Assembly: GCA_003506795.1 (NCBI GenBank)
Contig: DNYO01000312.1
Span: 1-20,064, forward strand
Length of the DNA stretch: 20,064 bases
Source of the DNA: Deltaproteobacteria bacterium
GTDB taxonomy: Bacteria; Desulfobacterota; Syntrophorhabdia; Syntrophorhabdales; Syntrophorhabdaceae
Direction: 5' to 3'
Part shown: positions 1-7,249 of the stretch, piece after piece
Layout: each line of letters starts with the position of its first letter
How positions within the stretch are numbered: position 1 is the first letter of the stretch
The notes under the pieces: model-generated
Told to the model about the DNA's origin: nothing
Database searches by the model: none
Seen by the model: the letters and a program-made list of their open reading frames with translations, nothing else
Made by a program: the position numbers and the translations under genes

Positions 1-98
1 TGCGAAAGGAATCAAGAGGGAACCGGAGAAATAACAAAAAATGCAATTTTAAGAGTAACTGTAACCCAATTTTAAAAAAAAGAAAAAAGGAGATTATT

Positions 99-587
99 AT
101 GATGAAACTTACCAAGATCGTTGTTTTACTCATTACCGTACTGTGGATGACACCAGCCTTGGCCCAGAGCGCCACGGCCGACAAACCGGCGGACAACATG
201 CAGATCCTCCGTGACAAGATCAAGGCGGACAAAAAACTCGTCGTGGCAACAAACATGAAGCTCACCGAATCCGAGGCCAAGGGTTTCTGGCCGGTCTATG
301 AGGCGTACCAGAAGGACCTCGAGAAGATCAACAAGCGCGTGGCGGCAATGATTAAGGACTATGCAGATGCGTGGAATACGAAGTCCATGGACAATAAAAA
401 AGCGAAAAAGTTGACATCCGAATTTCTTGCTATTCAGACGGCCGAAGCGAAGCAGGTGCAGTCCTACGTGCCGAAACTGAACAAGGTGCTGCCGGCCACC
501 AAGGTCGCCCGTTACCTGCAAATCGAGAATAAGATCCGCACGATCATCAAGTACGATTTGGCTGGCCAAATACCGCTTGTTCCGTAA
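99..587 (+). CDS. Small secreted protein of unknown function
   Basis: I do not recognise a named family. The 162-residue product starts with a clear signal peptide: Lys residues, then a hydrophobic stretch (IVVLLITVLWM), with likely cleavage after PALA at about residue 22. The mature part is very Lys-rich and Ala-rich, looks mostly helical and has no cysteine, so a periplasmic helical protein is likely. A good SD (aaggaga, 87-93) precedes tandem ATG codons at 99 and 102; either could be the start. The C-terminal 40 residues (KVARYLQIENKI, then IPLVP at the end) are matched by a fragment at 17781-17906, so the genome held at least two copies of this family. A 13-bp hairpin follows the stop codon at 647-689. 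The gene is real with good confidence; its function is unknown. Confidence 0.85.
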   Translation: MMKLTKIVVLLITVLWMTPALAQSATADKPADNMQILRDKIKADKKLVVATNMKLTESEAKGFWPVYEAYQKDLEKINKRVAAMIKDYADAWNTKSMDNKKAKKLTSEFLAIQTAEAKQVQSYVPKLNKVLPATKVARYLQIENKIRTIIKYDLAGQIPLVP

Positions 588-646
588 TGACAAGGAACAG
601 CACAATACCGTTACAGACAAACGCTGTCGGTTAAAGTGAAATGTGC

Positions 647-689
647 GCATCAAGAAGGAACGGTTATGGTAAGCCCTCCTTCTTGATGC
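647..689 (+). terminator. Strong 13-bp hairpin after the first gene
   Basis: Perfect inverted repeat: arm 647-659 (gcatcaagaagga) and arm 677-689 (tccttcttgatgc), with a 17-nt loop. There is no T-run after it, so a classic intrinsic terminator is not proven. It could end the transcript of the secreted-protein gene or act as an mRNA 3' stabiliser. Confidence 0.5.
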
Positions 690-711
690 CTCCTCGGGAG
701 GTCAGAAAAAG
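689..711 (+). promoter_or_regulatory. SD sequence inside a small hairpin, before the GAPDH fragment
   Basis: Bases 689-693 (cctcc) pair perfectly with 697-701 (ggagg) across a 3-nt loop. The ggagg arm is the only SD candidate for the ATG at 712 (10 nt away). The SD would be hidden when folded, which could lower translation of the truncated GAPDH frame. It abuts the larger 647-689 hairpin. Confidence 0.4.
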
Positions 712-1164
712 ATGAAAGCAGGTATATCCATTATTCCCTGTGCATCCGCGATGAACATCATCCCTTCCAGCACTGGAGCGGCCAAGGCGCTTCACGACGT
801 GATTTCCTCTATGAAGGGGAAGTTGATCGGAATGGCATTTCGTGTTCCGACACCGGATGTTTCCGTTATCGATTTTACATTTCGTTCAGTAAATGAGAGC
901 TCTATCGATGAGATCGACGCCTTGATGAAGAAGGCCTCGGAGTCTTATCTGAAAGGTATTCTTGAATACACCGATGAAGAAGTTGTTTCCACCGACTTTA
1001 TTCATTCCAGCAGTTCTTCCATCTATGATTCTCTCACCACGATGCGGAACAATTTCAAAGACGAAAAAAACGCTTTTAAGCTTATTGCCTGGTATGACAA
1101 TGAATGGGGGTATTCGAACCGGGTGGTCGACCTCCTCAGATATATGATCTCCATGAAGGCCTAA
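712..1164 (+). pseudogene. gap: GAPDH, C-terminal fragment (5' part missing)
   Basis: This 150-residue frame is the C-terminal part of glyceraldehyde-3-phosphate dehydrogenase. Diagnostic motifs are NIIPSSTGAAKA near residue 15, MAFRVPTPDVSVIDF near 43, VVSTDF near 93, and WYDNEWGYSNRVVDLL close to the end. Family members are about 330-340 residues. The whole NAD-binding Rossmann domain, the catalytic Cys (SCTTN motif) and the catalytic His are absent, so it cannot be an active GAPDH. The first 12 or so residues do not look like GAPDH, and homology begins abruptly near the ASAMNIIP segment. The remaining frame has no stop, which points to a recent deletion. It sits 25 bp upstream of the phosphofructokinase gene, as expected for a glycolytic operon. 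A stable C-domain product with another role cannot be excluded but has no support. Confidence 0.9.
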
Positions 1165-1189
1165 AAATCGTAATTGAAAAGGAGCAGTA

Positions 1190-2479
1190 ATGATGTCAGG
1201 TAATCTTAATTTTGAAGTATCGAGGCTCGGCGAGTGTACTATTCCGTCTCCCATGAGAGGGGTGCGGTTCGTCGGTGATGAGGAGCATGTCCTCTTTAAC
1301 AGCGACCTCAATTCGATACGGCGTTATCTCGACGCCGGAAATGAGCCGCCGAGATTTGAGACAGCAGGCCCGAGGGAAAAGATATTCTTCGACCCGTCAA
1401 AACTTGCCTGCGGCATTGTTACCTGCGGCGGTCTCTGCCCGGGGCTGAACGATGTGATACGGGCAATCGTCCTGAGCCTCCATCATCACTACGGGGTGCG
1501 GACGATTTATGGTTTTCCTTACGGATACGAAGGGCTGGCGCCGAAACACGGACACCAGCCGATCATGCTCAATCCCCAGGTGGTGGCACAGATCAACGAG
1601 ATGGGCGGCACCATGCTTGGCTCATCCCGCGGCAATCAGGACGTCTCAATAATGGTTGATACCCTGGAGCGTATGGGGATCGGCGTCCTTTTCTGTATCG
1701 GCGGAGACGGTACACAGCGGGGCGCTCTTGACATAAGCGAGGAAGCCGGGAAGCGCGGTCTTAAGCTCAGCGTGATCGGGATCCCGAAAACGATAGACAA
1801 CGATGTTTCCTATGTTCAGAAGACATTCGGGTTCGAGACTGCCGTCTCTGAGGCAAAAAAGGCGACCCATGCCGCACACTCAGAGGCTGCCGGCGCACGC
1901 AACGGCATCGGCCTGGTAAAACTCATGGGACGGGACTCCGGCTTTATTGCCGCCTACTCCGTGCTGGTGGACAGCCAGGTAACCTTTTGTCTGATACCAG
2001 AGGTCCCCTTTGCGCTGGGTGGCCTGCTTGGCGCCCTGAAGAAGCGGCTCGAGCAGAGAAGTCATGCCGTCATTGTCGTTGCCGAGGGAGCAGGCCAGGA
2101 GCTTTTCGAGGCCTCAGGTGAGCGGGACGCCTCGGGCAATATCAAGTATGGCGACATCGGTACATACCTGAGAGACGCGATCAGGGACTATTTCAGGCGG
2201 ATCGGCATGGAGATCAATCTAAAGTATATCGACCCGAGTTATATGATCAGGAGTCAACCGGCGAATCCTCATGACTCAGCCTTCTGCCTGCTCATGGGGC
2301 ATAATGCCGTACACGCGGGGATGGCGGGCAGGACCGGCATGATCGTCGGCTTCTGGAATCATCAGTTCACCCATGTGCCGATTCCGCTTGCTGTTTCGAC
2401 ACGAAAGAAGATCGATCCCACAGGCTGGGTCTGGAGCAGTGTCCTTGCATCAACCGGACAGCCGGCCGTGATGAAGTGA
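1190..2479 (+). CDS. 6-phosphofructokinase, long ATP-type of the PPi-PFK-like branch
   Basis: Phosphorylates fructose-6-phosphate to fructose-1,6-bisphosphate, the committed glycolytic step, in the cytoplasm. Visible motifs: CGGLCPGLN (residues 79-87) at the phosphate-donor loop, GGDGTQRGA (171-179), PKTIDNDV (199-206) with the catalytic Asp region, and MGRDSGF (246-252). At 429 residues it matches the long group that includes plant and trypanosome ATP-PFKs and the spirochaete enzymes rather than the 320-residue E. coli PfkA. Gly rather than Asp in GGDG argues for ATP, while Lys in PKTIDND is the residue seen in PPi enzymes; the trypanosome ATP enzyme has the same combination. So ATP is the likelier donor by inference, not proven. 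An SD (aaaaggag, 1177-1184) precedes tandem ATGs at 1190 and 1193. It is followed 44 bp later by pyruvate kinase, so co-transcription is likely. Confidence 0.93.
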   Translation: MMSGNLNFEVSRLGECTIPSPMRGVRFVGDEEHVLFNSDLNSIRRYLDAGNEPPRFETAGPREKIFFDPSKLACGIVTCGGLCPGLNDVIRAIVLSLHHHYGVRTIYGFPYGYEGLAPKHGHQPIMLNPQVVAQINEMGGTMLGSSRGNQDVSIMVDTLERMGIGVLFCIGGDGTQRGALDISEEAGKRGLKLSVIGIPKTIDNDVSYVQKTFGFETAVSEAKKATHAAHSEAAGARNGIGLVKLMGRDSGFIAAYSVLVDSQVTFCLIPEVPFALGGLLGALKKRLEQRSHAVIVVAEGAGQELFEASGERDASGNIKYGDIGTYLRDAIRDYFRRIGMEINLKYIDPSYMIRSQPANPHDSAFCLLMGHNAVHAGMAGRTGMIVGFWNHQFTHVPIPLAVSTRKKIDPTGWVWSSVLASTGQPAVMK

Positions 2480-2523
2480 ATAAATCATAAATATGGACCC
2501 TTGCAGGAAGGAGACAGGCCGCC

Positions 2524-3969
2524 ATGATGCTACCCCGGAATAAGACAAAGATTGTTTGTACAATAGGTCCGGCCTCGGAATCAGCCGAGATCATGGAAAA
2601 GATGATACGGGCAGGCATGAACATCGCCCGCCTCAATTTCTCGCACGGCAGTTTCGACAGCCACCGCTCCGTGGTGAAGAACCTGCGATCATCTGCCCGT
2701 GCCGCAGGAAAGCGGATCGCAATCATGGCTGACCTTTCCGGTCCCAAGATGCGCATCGGAAACCTTGCGCAGGAGCCCGTGGAACTAAAACCCGGAGACT
2801 CCTTTGTACTGACCATCGACGATATTGTCGGAGATGCAGGAAGGGCTTCGGTCACCTTCAAGAGTCTGCCGCAGGCGGTCAGGGCTGGTGACACGCTCTT
2901 TTTGAATGACGGGATCATTCAGCTTGATGTGTCTGTGGTCAAGGACAATGAGGTAATCTGCAGGGTGATCGTGGGCGGCGAGCTGCGGTCCCGCAAGGGG
3001 CTGAATCTCCCCGGTATAAATCTCGGAATCAGCGCCTTCACCGAACGCGACCACGAATGTCTGAAGTTCGCCGCGGAAGAAGGCATTGACGCGGTCAGCC
3101 AGTCCTTTGTCGAGACCGGCGCCGACATCAAGGCTGTGCGTCAGGCTGCCGACGCCCTGGACTACCATCCCTTCATCATCGCCAAGATCGAGCGCTCGAA
3201 CGCCCTCGATAATATGGATGATATTCTCAATGCAGCAGACGGTATCATGATTGCCCGCGGGGATCTCGGTGTGGAAGTCCCGATAGAAAGGATCGCCATT
3301 ATCCAGAAGGACCTTATGAGGCAGGCCAACAGAAGAGCAAAACCGGTTATTACGGCAACGCAGATGCTGGAATCCATGACTGAAAACAGGCGGCCGACTC
3401 GCGCTGAGGCGACAGACGTATCAAACGCCATTCTCGACGGCACTGATTGCGTCATGCTCTCAGGAGAATCTGCCATGGGCAAATATCCGGTAGACGCAGT
3501 AGAAATGCTGGCGAAGATTGCTGCCGAAGTCGAGCCACAGAGACGACCGGCCACGGTCGGTGAGCTGTATCATGGGATCGATATCAGCAGCAGGATCAAA
3601 CCAGCTCATCTTATTGCAATAGCGGTTGAAGCAAGTCTCGAATATGCCTCTCCGGCCGCAGTGTTTACACCAACACACAGCGGCACAACCGCCCGGAGCC
3701 TGTCTATTTTCAGGACCCCTTTCTGGATCGTGGCAGTAAGCGCTTTTGAACGGACCTGTCAAAACCTCGTCTTTTCCAGTGGAGTATATCCGGTGTACGA
3801 ACCAAATCATCCTGATGACTGGAATACCTATGTCAGAGGATGGGTCGCACGCCATGAGGTGAAAGGTGATATCGCTTTTCTGACGGAAGGCCCTTCATCA
3901 ACGCATCCCGATGCAAACCATCGCATGGAGATTATCGACCTCAGACGCGACCAGGGGCAATCGAAGTGA
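2524..3969 (+). CDS. pyk: Pyruvate kinase
   Basis: Converts phosphoenolpyruvate and ADP to pyruvate and ATP, the last glycolytic step. The 481-residue length is standard. Motifs in order: TKIVCTIGPAS (8-18), RLNFSHG (36-42), catalytic Lys region IIAKIER (218-224), metal site IMIARGDLGVEV (241-252), ITATQMLESM (276-285) and PTRAEATDV (291-299). The substrate-side loop reads DLSGPKMRIG instead of the commoner DTKGPEIRTG, so it belongs to a divergent branch. The C-terminal regulatory-type domain is present (THSGTTARSLS). The SD aggaaggag lies upstream of tandem ATGs at 2524 and 2527. Its stop overlaps a possible small frame at 3966, and the acetyltransferase gene follows, so the genes look like one operon. 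Confidence 0.96.
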   Translation: MMLPRNKTKIVCTIGPASESAEIMEKMIRAGMNIARLNFSHGSFDSHRSVVKNLRSSARAAGKRIAIMADLSGPKMRIGNLAQEPVELKPGDSFVLTIDDIVGDAGRASVTFKSLPQAVRAGDTLFLNDGIIQLDVSVVKDNEVICRVIVGGELRSRKGLNLPGINLGISAFTERDHECLKFAAEEGIDAVSQSFVETGADIKAVRQAADALDYHPFIIAKIERSNALDNMDDILNAADGIMIARGDLGVEVPIERIAIIQKDLMRQANRRAKPVITATQMLESMTENRRPTRAEATDVSNAILDGTDCVMLSGESAMGKYPVDAVEMLAKIAAEVEPQRRPATVGELYHGIDISSRIKPAHLIAIAVEASLEYASPAAVFTPTHSGTTARSLSIFRTPFWIVAVSAFERTCQNLVFSSGVYPVYEPNHPDDWNTYVRGWVARHEVKGDIAFLTEGPSSTHPDANHRMEIIDLRRDQGQSK

Positions 3970-4058
3970 AGATAGTAATTATACCGGCCAATGAGGAGAT
4001 TGAGACAGCTCAGCAGACTGTTGATGTGACATTCCGGCTGAAAGGACAGGACAAATGA
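3966..4058 (+). CDS. Possible 30-residue coupled peptide between pyk and GNAT gene
   Basis: A GTG-initiated frame overlaps the pyk stop (GTGA at 3966-3969), and its own TGA overlaps the ATG of the next gene (ATGA at 4055-4058). It would encode about 30 residues starting VKIVIIPANEEIETAQQT. Both overlaps are of the kind used for translational coupling, so ribosomes could pass from pyk to the acetyltransferase gene through it. I do not recognise the peptide; it may be a remnant of a lost gene or simply a coupling frame. Real coding status is uncertain. Confidence 0.35.
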   Translation: MKIVIIPANEEIETAQQTVDVTFRLKGQDK

Positions 4059-4600
4059 TAGACGTGGAGAATTATTCCGCTCAGGAGACGCTCAAAAATG
4101 GCCTCCAGGTGACGATTCGTGCAATTAGGCCTGATGACAAGAGTGCCCTCCTTGCTGCATTCAGGGAACTGGATGAAAGGACGATATACATGAGGTTCTT
4201 TGCACCAAAACAGCATGTCACGCCCAAGGAATTAAAAAATGCAACGGAAGTTGACTTTGTCCAGACTGTTGCTCTTGTGACATGTATCCAGGATGGCACA
4301 GAGGAAAAGATCATTGGAGCAGGACGCTACATCGCGTTTGGAAATGCTGACCCTCCTGACAGGGCCGAGGTGGCCTTTACAGTCGAGGAGGATTACCACG
4401 GTCTTGGTATCGCCAGCTTGATACTCAGACACCTTGCAGGCATCGCAAAGGAGAAAGGGGTTTCGAATTTCCATGCTGATGTCCTGCCTGTGAACAAAGG
4501 AATGCTCACAGTCTTCAACCGGAGCGGTTTCCCGGTAAAGCGGGAATATGTTGATGGTCTTGCGCATATAACGCTTTCTCTTACTGAATATCCGCTGTGA
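4055..4600 (+). CDS. GNAT-family N-acetyltransferase
   Basis: A 181-residue GNAT-fold protein that would transfer an acyl group from acyl-CoA to an amine. The acetyl-CoA pyrophosphate loop is seen at about residues 110-125 (EEDYHGLGIASLILRHL, a Q/R-x-x-G-x-G/A-type motif), and a C-terminal VNKGMLTVFNRSGF segment is typical of the fold. The early RAIRPDDKSALLAAFRELDERTIYMRFF segment resembles the acetyltransferase domain of the Pat/AcuA-like protein-lysine acetyltransferases that in many bacteria are fused to an acyl-CoA synthetase-like domain; here it stands alone. Its place between pyruvate kinase and phosphoglucomutase suggests, but does not prove, that it acylates metabolic enzymes. An SD-like aaagga precedes the ATG, which overlaps the stop of the preceding small frame. 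The substrate cannot be told from sequence. Confidence 0.88.
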   Translation: MIDVENYSAQETLKNGLQVTIRAIRPDDKSALLAAFRELDERTIYMRFFAPKQHVTPKELKNATEVDFVQTVALVTCIQDGTEEKIIGAGRYIAFGNADPPDRAEVAFTVEEDYHGLGIASLILRHLAGIAKEKGVSNFHADVLPVNKGMLTVFNRSGFPVKREYVDGLAHITLSLTEYPL

Positions 4601-4640
4601 ACAGGGGGTTCAGGGGGTTGTCAACGGAATATAATTATAA

Positions 4641-4706
4641 AGAGAAGGAGACAAAAAACGCTACCTCGGCAAAGGTATGAGAAAAGCGGACCTGAGAAAT
4701 ATCAAC
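4641..4706 (+). pseudogene. eno: Enolase remnant (about 22 codons)
   Basis: Read in the frame of 4641, this stretch gives REGDKKRYLGKG followed by MRKADLRNIN. It closely matches the conserved enolase segment R-D-G-D-K-x-R-Y-L-G-K-G-V-x-K-A-V-x-N-V-N found around residues 50-70 of the 430-residue enzyme. The frame is bounded by a TAA at 4638-4640 and a TGA at 4722-4724, and no other enolase sequence is seen nearby, so nearly all of the gene has gone. The fragment is short, so chance cannot be fully excluded, but a glycolytic match in a glycolytic cluster supports it. It lies directly upstream of pgm. Confidence 0.6.
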
Positions 4707-4728
4707 AGATCGGCAAGAGGATGAAAGA

Positions 4729-6387
4729 ATGAAGATACATGAACTCGCGGGAAAAACGGTGCCGCGATCAATGCTGGCGAACATCCCGAGGCTTATCGCC
4801 GCCTATTACACGTATAGACCGGATGTCTCGGAACCTGGCCAACTGGTTGCCTTCGGTACATCGGGCCACAGGGGATCATCACTGAAGAACAGTTTTAATG
4901 AGTCGCACATCCTTGCCATCAGCCAGGCGATCTGCGAGTACCGGAGATCGCAGAAGATCGGGGGGCCTCTCTTCCTCGGTATAGATACCCATGCCTTGTC
5001 TGAACCGGCCTTCGCGAGCGCGGTCGAAGTATTTGCCGGCAACAAGGTGGGCCTTCGCGTACAGACGGGGTATACCTATACGCCGACTCCGGTCATCTCC
5101 CATGCGATCCTCACGTATAACCAGAAGATACGCGGAAGCAGGGGGCGCGCAGACGGTGTAGTCATCACGCCTTCCCATAATCCACCGGAGGACGGCGGCT
5201 TCAAGTACAACCCGCCCCACGGCGGTCCGGCGGATCCAGCAACCACGAGGATCATTGAAGACAGGGCGAACGAACTCATCTCCCGGGGGCTCAAGGGCAT
5301 AAAAAGGATCCGTTTCGAAAAGGCGCTCAGGACCGAGTACATCGAACAGAATGATTTTGTTGCTTCCTATGTCAATGACCTCGGTGACGTTATCGACATG
5401 CAGGCTATTGCGTCCGCAGGTCTCAGGATCGGCGTGGACCCCCTCGGCGGGGCTGCGGTCGGTTTCTGGTCTCCCATCGTCGAACGGTACGGACTGAAAC
5501 TCGAGGTTGTCAATGACGTAGTTGATCCCACATTTTCGTTTATGACCGCTGACAAGGACGGGAGGATCAGGATGGACTGCTCCTCCCCATATGCCATGGC
5601 ACGCCTTATCCAACTGAAGGACCGTTTCGACATCGCCTTCGGCAACGATACGGATGCAGACCGCCACGGCATCGTGACAAAAAGCGCGGGGCTCATGAAC
5701 CCGAACCATTATCTTTCCGCTGCCATCTGGTATCTCTTCCAGAACAGACCCGGCTGGAGAAAAGACGCCGCGATAGGCAAGACCCTCGTTTCCACATCGA
5801 TGATCGACCGGGTTGGCGCAGCGCTCGGGAGGAGAGTCGCCGAGGTGCCTGTCGGATTCAAGTGGTTCGTCGACGGACTTATTGACGGTTCATACGGATT
5901 TGGCGGAGAAGAGAGCGCAGGCGCGTCGTTCCTGAGAAAGAACGGGAAGGTCTGGACTACGGAAAAGGACGGCATTATCATGGATCTCCTTGCCTGTGAA
6001 ATGACCGCGCGGAGCGGCAAAGACCCTGCTGAACTCTACCGGGAACTCGAAGGCCGGTTCGGGAGAGCGTATTATGAGCGGATTGATGCTCCGGCTTCTG
6101 CACCACAGAGGGCGGTATTGAAAGATCTCTCTTCGGAAATGATTGCCGCGGCCGAGCTCGCGGGAGAACCAATTGCCGCCATGCTCACCCGCGCACCGGG
6201 CAATGATGCCGACATCGGCGGGCTCAAGGTGATCACCCAAAACGGCTGGTTCGCGGCCCGTCCATCAGGGACAGAGGACATTTACAAGATATACGCGGAA
6301 AGCTTTCTTGGCGAATCGCACTTGCAAAAGATACAGGAAGAGGCCTTGGCGATCGTCGGCGCTGCATTTACCGCGGCCGGAGTCTGA
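4729..6387 (+). CDS. pgm: Phosphoglucomutase (alpha-D-glucose phosphate-specific)
   Basis: Interconverts glucose-1-phosphate and glucose-6-phosphate, linking the glycogen phosphorylase product to glycolysis. The 552-residue length fits the E. coli Pgm type. Motifs: FGTSGHRGSSLKNSFNE near residues 42-58, the phosphoserine loop TPSHNPP (147-153, Ser149), the Mg-binding DTDADRHG (307-314), the sugar-binding GGEESAG (392-398) and the C-terminal phosphate-binding RPSGTEDIYKIY. All catalytic elements look intact. The ATG at 4729 is preceded by aagagg at 4715-4720. It stands between the enolase and gpmA remnants, so it kept its integrity while flanking genes decayed. Functionally it is the bridge between glgP downstream and the phosphofructokinase gene upstream. 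Confidence 0.97.
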   Translation: MKIHELAGKTVPRSMLANIPRLIAAYYTYRPDVSEPGQLVAFGTSGHRGSSLKNSFNESHILAISQAICEYRRSQKIGGPLFLGIDTHALSEPAFASAVEVFAGNKVGLRVQTGYTYTPTPVISHAILTYNQKIRGSRGRADGVVITPSHNPPEDGGFKYNPPHGGPADPATTRIIEDRANELISRGLKGIKRIRFEKALRTEYIEQNDFVASYVNDLGDVIDMQAIASAGLRIGVDPLGGAAVGFWSPIVERYGLKLEVVNDVVDPTFSFMTADKDGRIRMDCSSPYAMARLIQLKDRFDIAFGNDTDADRHGIVTKSAGLMNPNHYLSAAIWYLFQNRPGWRKDAAIGKTLVSTSMIDRVGAALGRRVAEVPVGFKWFVDGLIDGSYGFGGEESAGASFLRKNGKVWTTEKDGIIMDLLACEMTARSGKDPAELYRELEGRFGRAYYERIDAPASAPQRAVLKDLSSEMIAAAELAGEPIAAMLTRAPGNDADIGGLKVITQNGWFAARPSGTEDIYKIYAESFLGESHLQKIQEEALAIVGAAFTAAGV

Positions 6388-6429
6388 GTTTGAAGCCGAT
6401 GCACGATGAAAGAGACAGTAGGGGGTAAT

Positions 6430-6721
6430 ATGAAACAAATCGTTTTACTGAGGCATGGCGAAAGCGCCTGGAACAAGGAAAACCGCTTCACGGGCTGGAC
6501 CGATATGCCGCACCCACTGCAACACGCTGCGAGGCCTGATAAAGTATGCGGAGCGGATCTCCGATAAGGACATCGCTGACCTGAATATCCCCACCGCGAA
6601 GCCCTTGGTGTACGAGCTTGAGGACGATATGAAGCTGATCAGAAGATACTATCTTGGCGACCAGGATGCCGTGGAGAAGGCCGCGGAGGCTGTGGCAGAG
6701 CAGTCGAAGGCAAAGACATAA
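6430..6721 (+). pseudogene. gpmA: 2,3-BPG-dependent phosphoglycerate mutase, internally deleted and frameshifted
   Basis: Two pieces of GpmA lie in different frames. The N-terminal piece (6430-6504) reads MKQIVLLRHGESAWNK and continues to FTGWTD, with the phosphohistidine motif RHGE. The C-terminal piece begins near 6515 with HCNTLRGLIKYAERISDKD and continues through LNIPTAKPLVYELEDD to RRYYLGD and a Lys/Ala-rich tail ending at 6721. In the family the second piece begins near residue 184 of about 250, so roughly 155 residues (about 465 bp) are missing and the join is out of frame. The usual HGN is HCN here. The N-terminal frame ends at a TAA after about 45 codons. The start is preceded by a G-rich SD (agggggt). 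It follows pgm by 42 bp. Confidence 0.92.
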
Positions 6722-6799
6722 GCGAAGAGAGAAGCGTTTAAGGGAAAATCGCAGTTATTTTGTGATGAGTGTGACGATGTATGGGAAGGAGAGGGAACC

Positions 6800-7249
6800 A
6801 TGAAAATTCTAACCACGCCGAGAATGGAGCGTTGCATCGGATGCCATTCGTGCTCACTCGCCTGTGCGCGGCTTTTACATAAGCGCCTGTCCTGGGACAC
6901 AGCGGGGATCCGCATCAGATCATCGGGGGGGCTCTCGACAGGGTTCGAGGCGAGTATCTGTCTGGCCTGCGACCCTGCGCCCTGCGCAATGGCCTGCCCT
7001 ACCGGTGCGTATTCCCAGAGGAAAGGCGGGGGAGTCGTGGTGAGAAAGAAGCTCTGCATCCGTTGCGGGGCCTGCGTAAAGGCTTGTCCGGTTGATGCGA
7101 TCTACCAGGACGCAACCGGGGAGCCCTTTGTCTGCATCCACTGCGGCAGGTGCGTACCGTACTGTCCCCATGACTGCCTGGGACACGGGGAATTATCAAG
7201 GGGAACACTTTCTGCGGGAAAAGAAGCAGCAGCGGAGGTGAAGTCATGA
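6800..7249 (+). CDS. Four-cluster [4Fe-4S] ferredoxin-like subunit, partner of AOR
   Basis: A 149-residue iron-sulfur protein with sixteen cluster cysteines plus one extra: C12-C15-C18-C22, C54-C57-C62-C66, C86-C89-C92-C96 and C112-C115-C118-C122, with a further C126. This spacing fits the polyferredoxin family (HycB/CooF-like electron-transfer subunits) holding four [4Fe-4S] clusters. There is no signal peptide, so it should be cytoplasmic. It probably takes electrons from the AOR-family protein encoded next. The genes overlap by ATGA (stop at 7247-7249, start at 7246), a sign of translational coupling and a stoichiometric complex. A strong SD (aaggaga) precedes the start. It follows the gpmA remnant by 78 bp and may share the glycolytic transcript. 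Confidence 0.93.
   Translation: MKILTTPRMERCIGCHSCSLACARLLHKRLSWDTAGIRIRSSGGLSTGFEASICLACDPAPCAMACPTGAYSQRKGGGVVVRKKLCIRCGACVKACPVDAIYQDATGEPFVCIHCGRCVPYCPHDCLGHGELSRGTLSAGKEAAAEVKS

Noticed and set aside
126..653. 175-codon minus-strand open frame
   Set aside because: Antisense to the secreted-protein gene, which has a signal peptide, an SD and a paralogue fragment in its favour.
4601..4620. Direct repeat of cagggggtt considered as a regulator site
   Set aside because: Two adjacent short copies in a G-rich stretch; could be slippage, with no further support.
4879..5709. 276-codon minus-strand open frame
   Set aside because: Antisense to pgm, whose motifs are intact on the plus strand; no family match.
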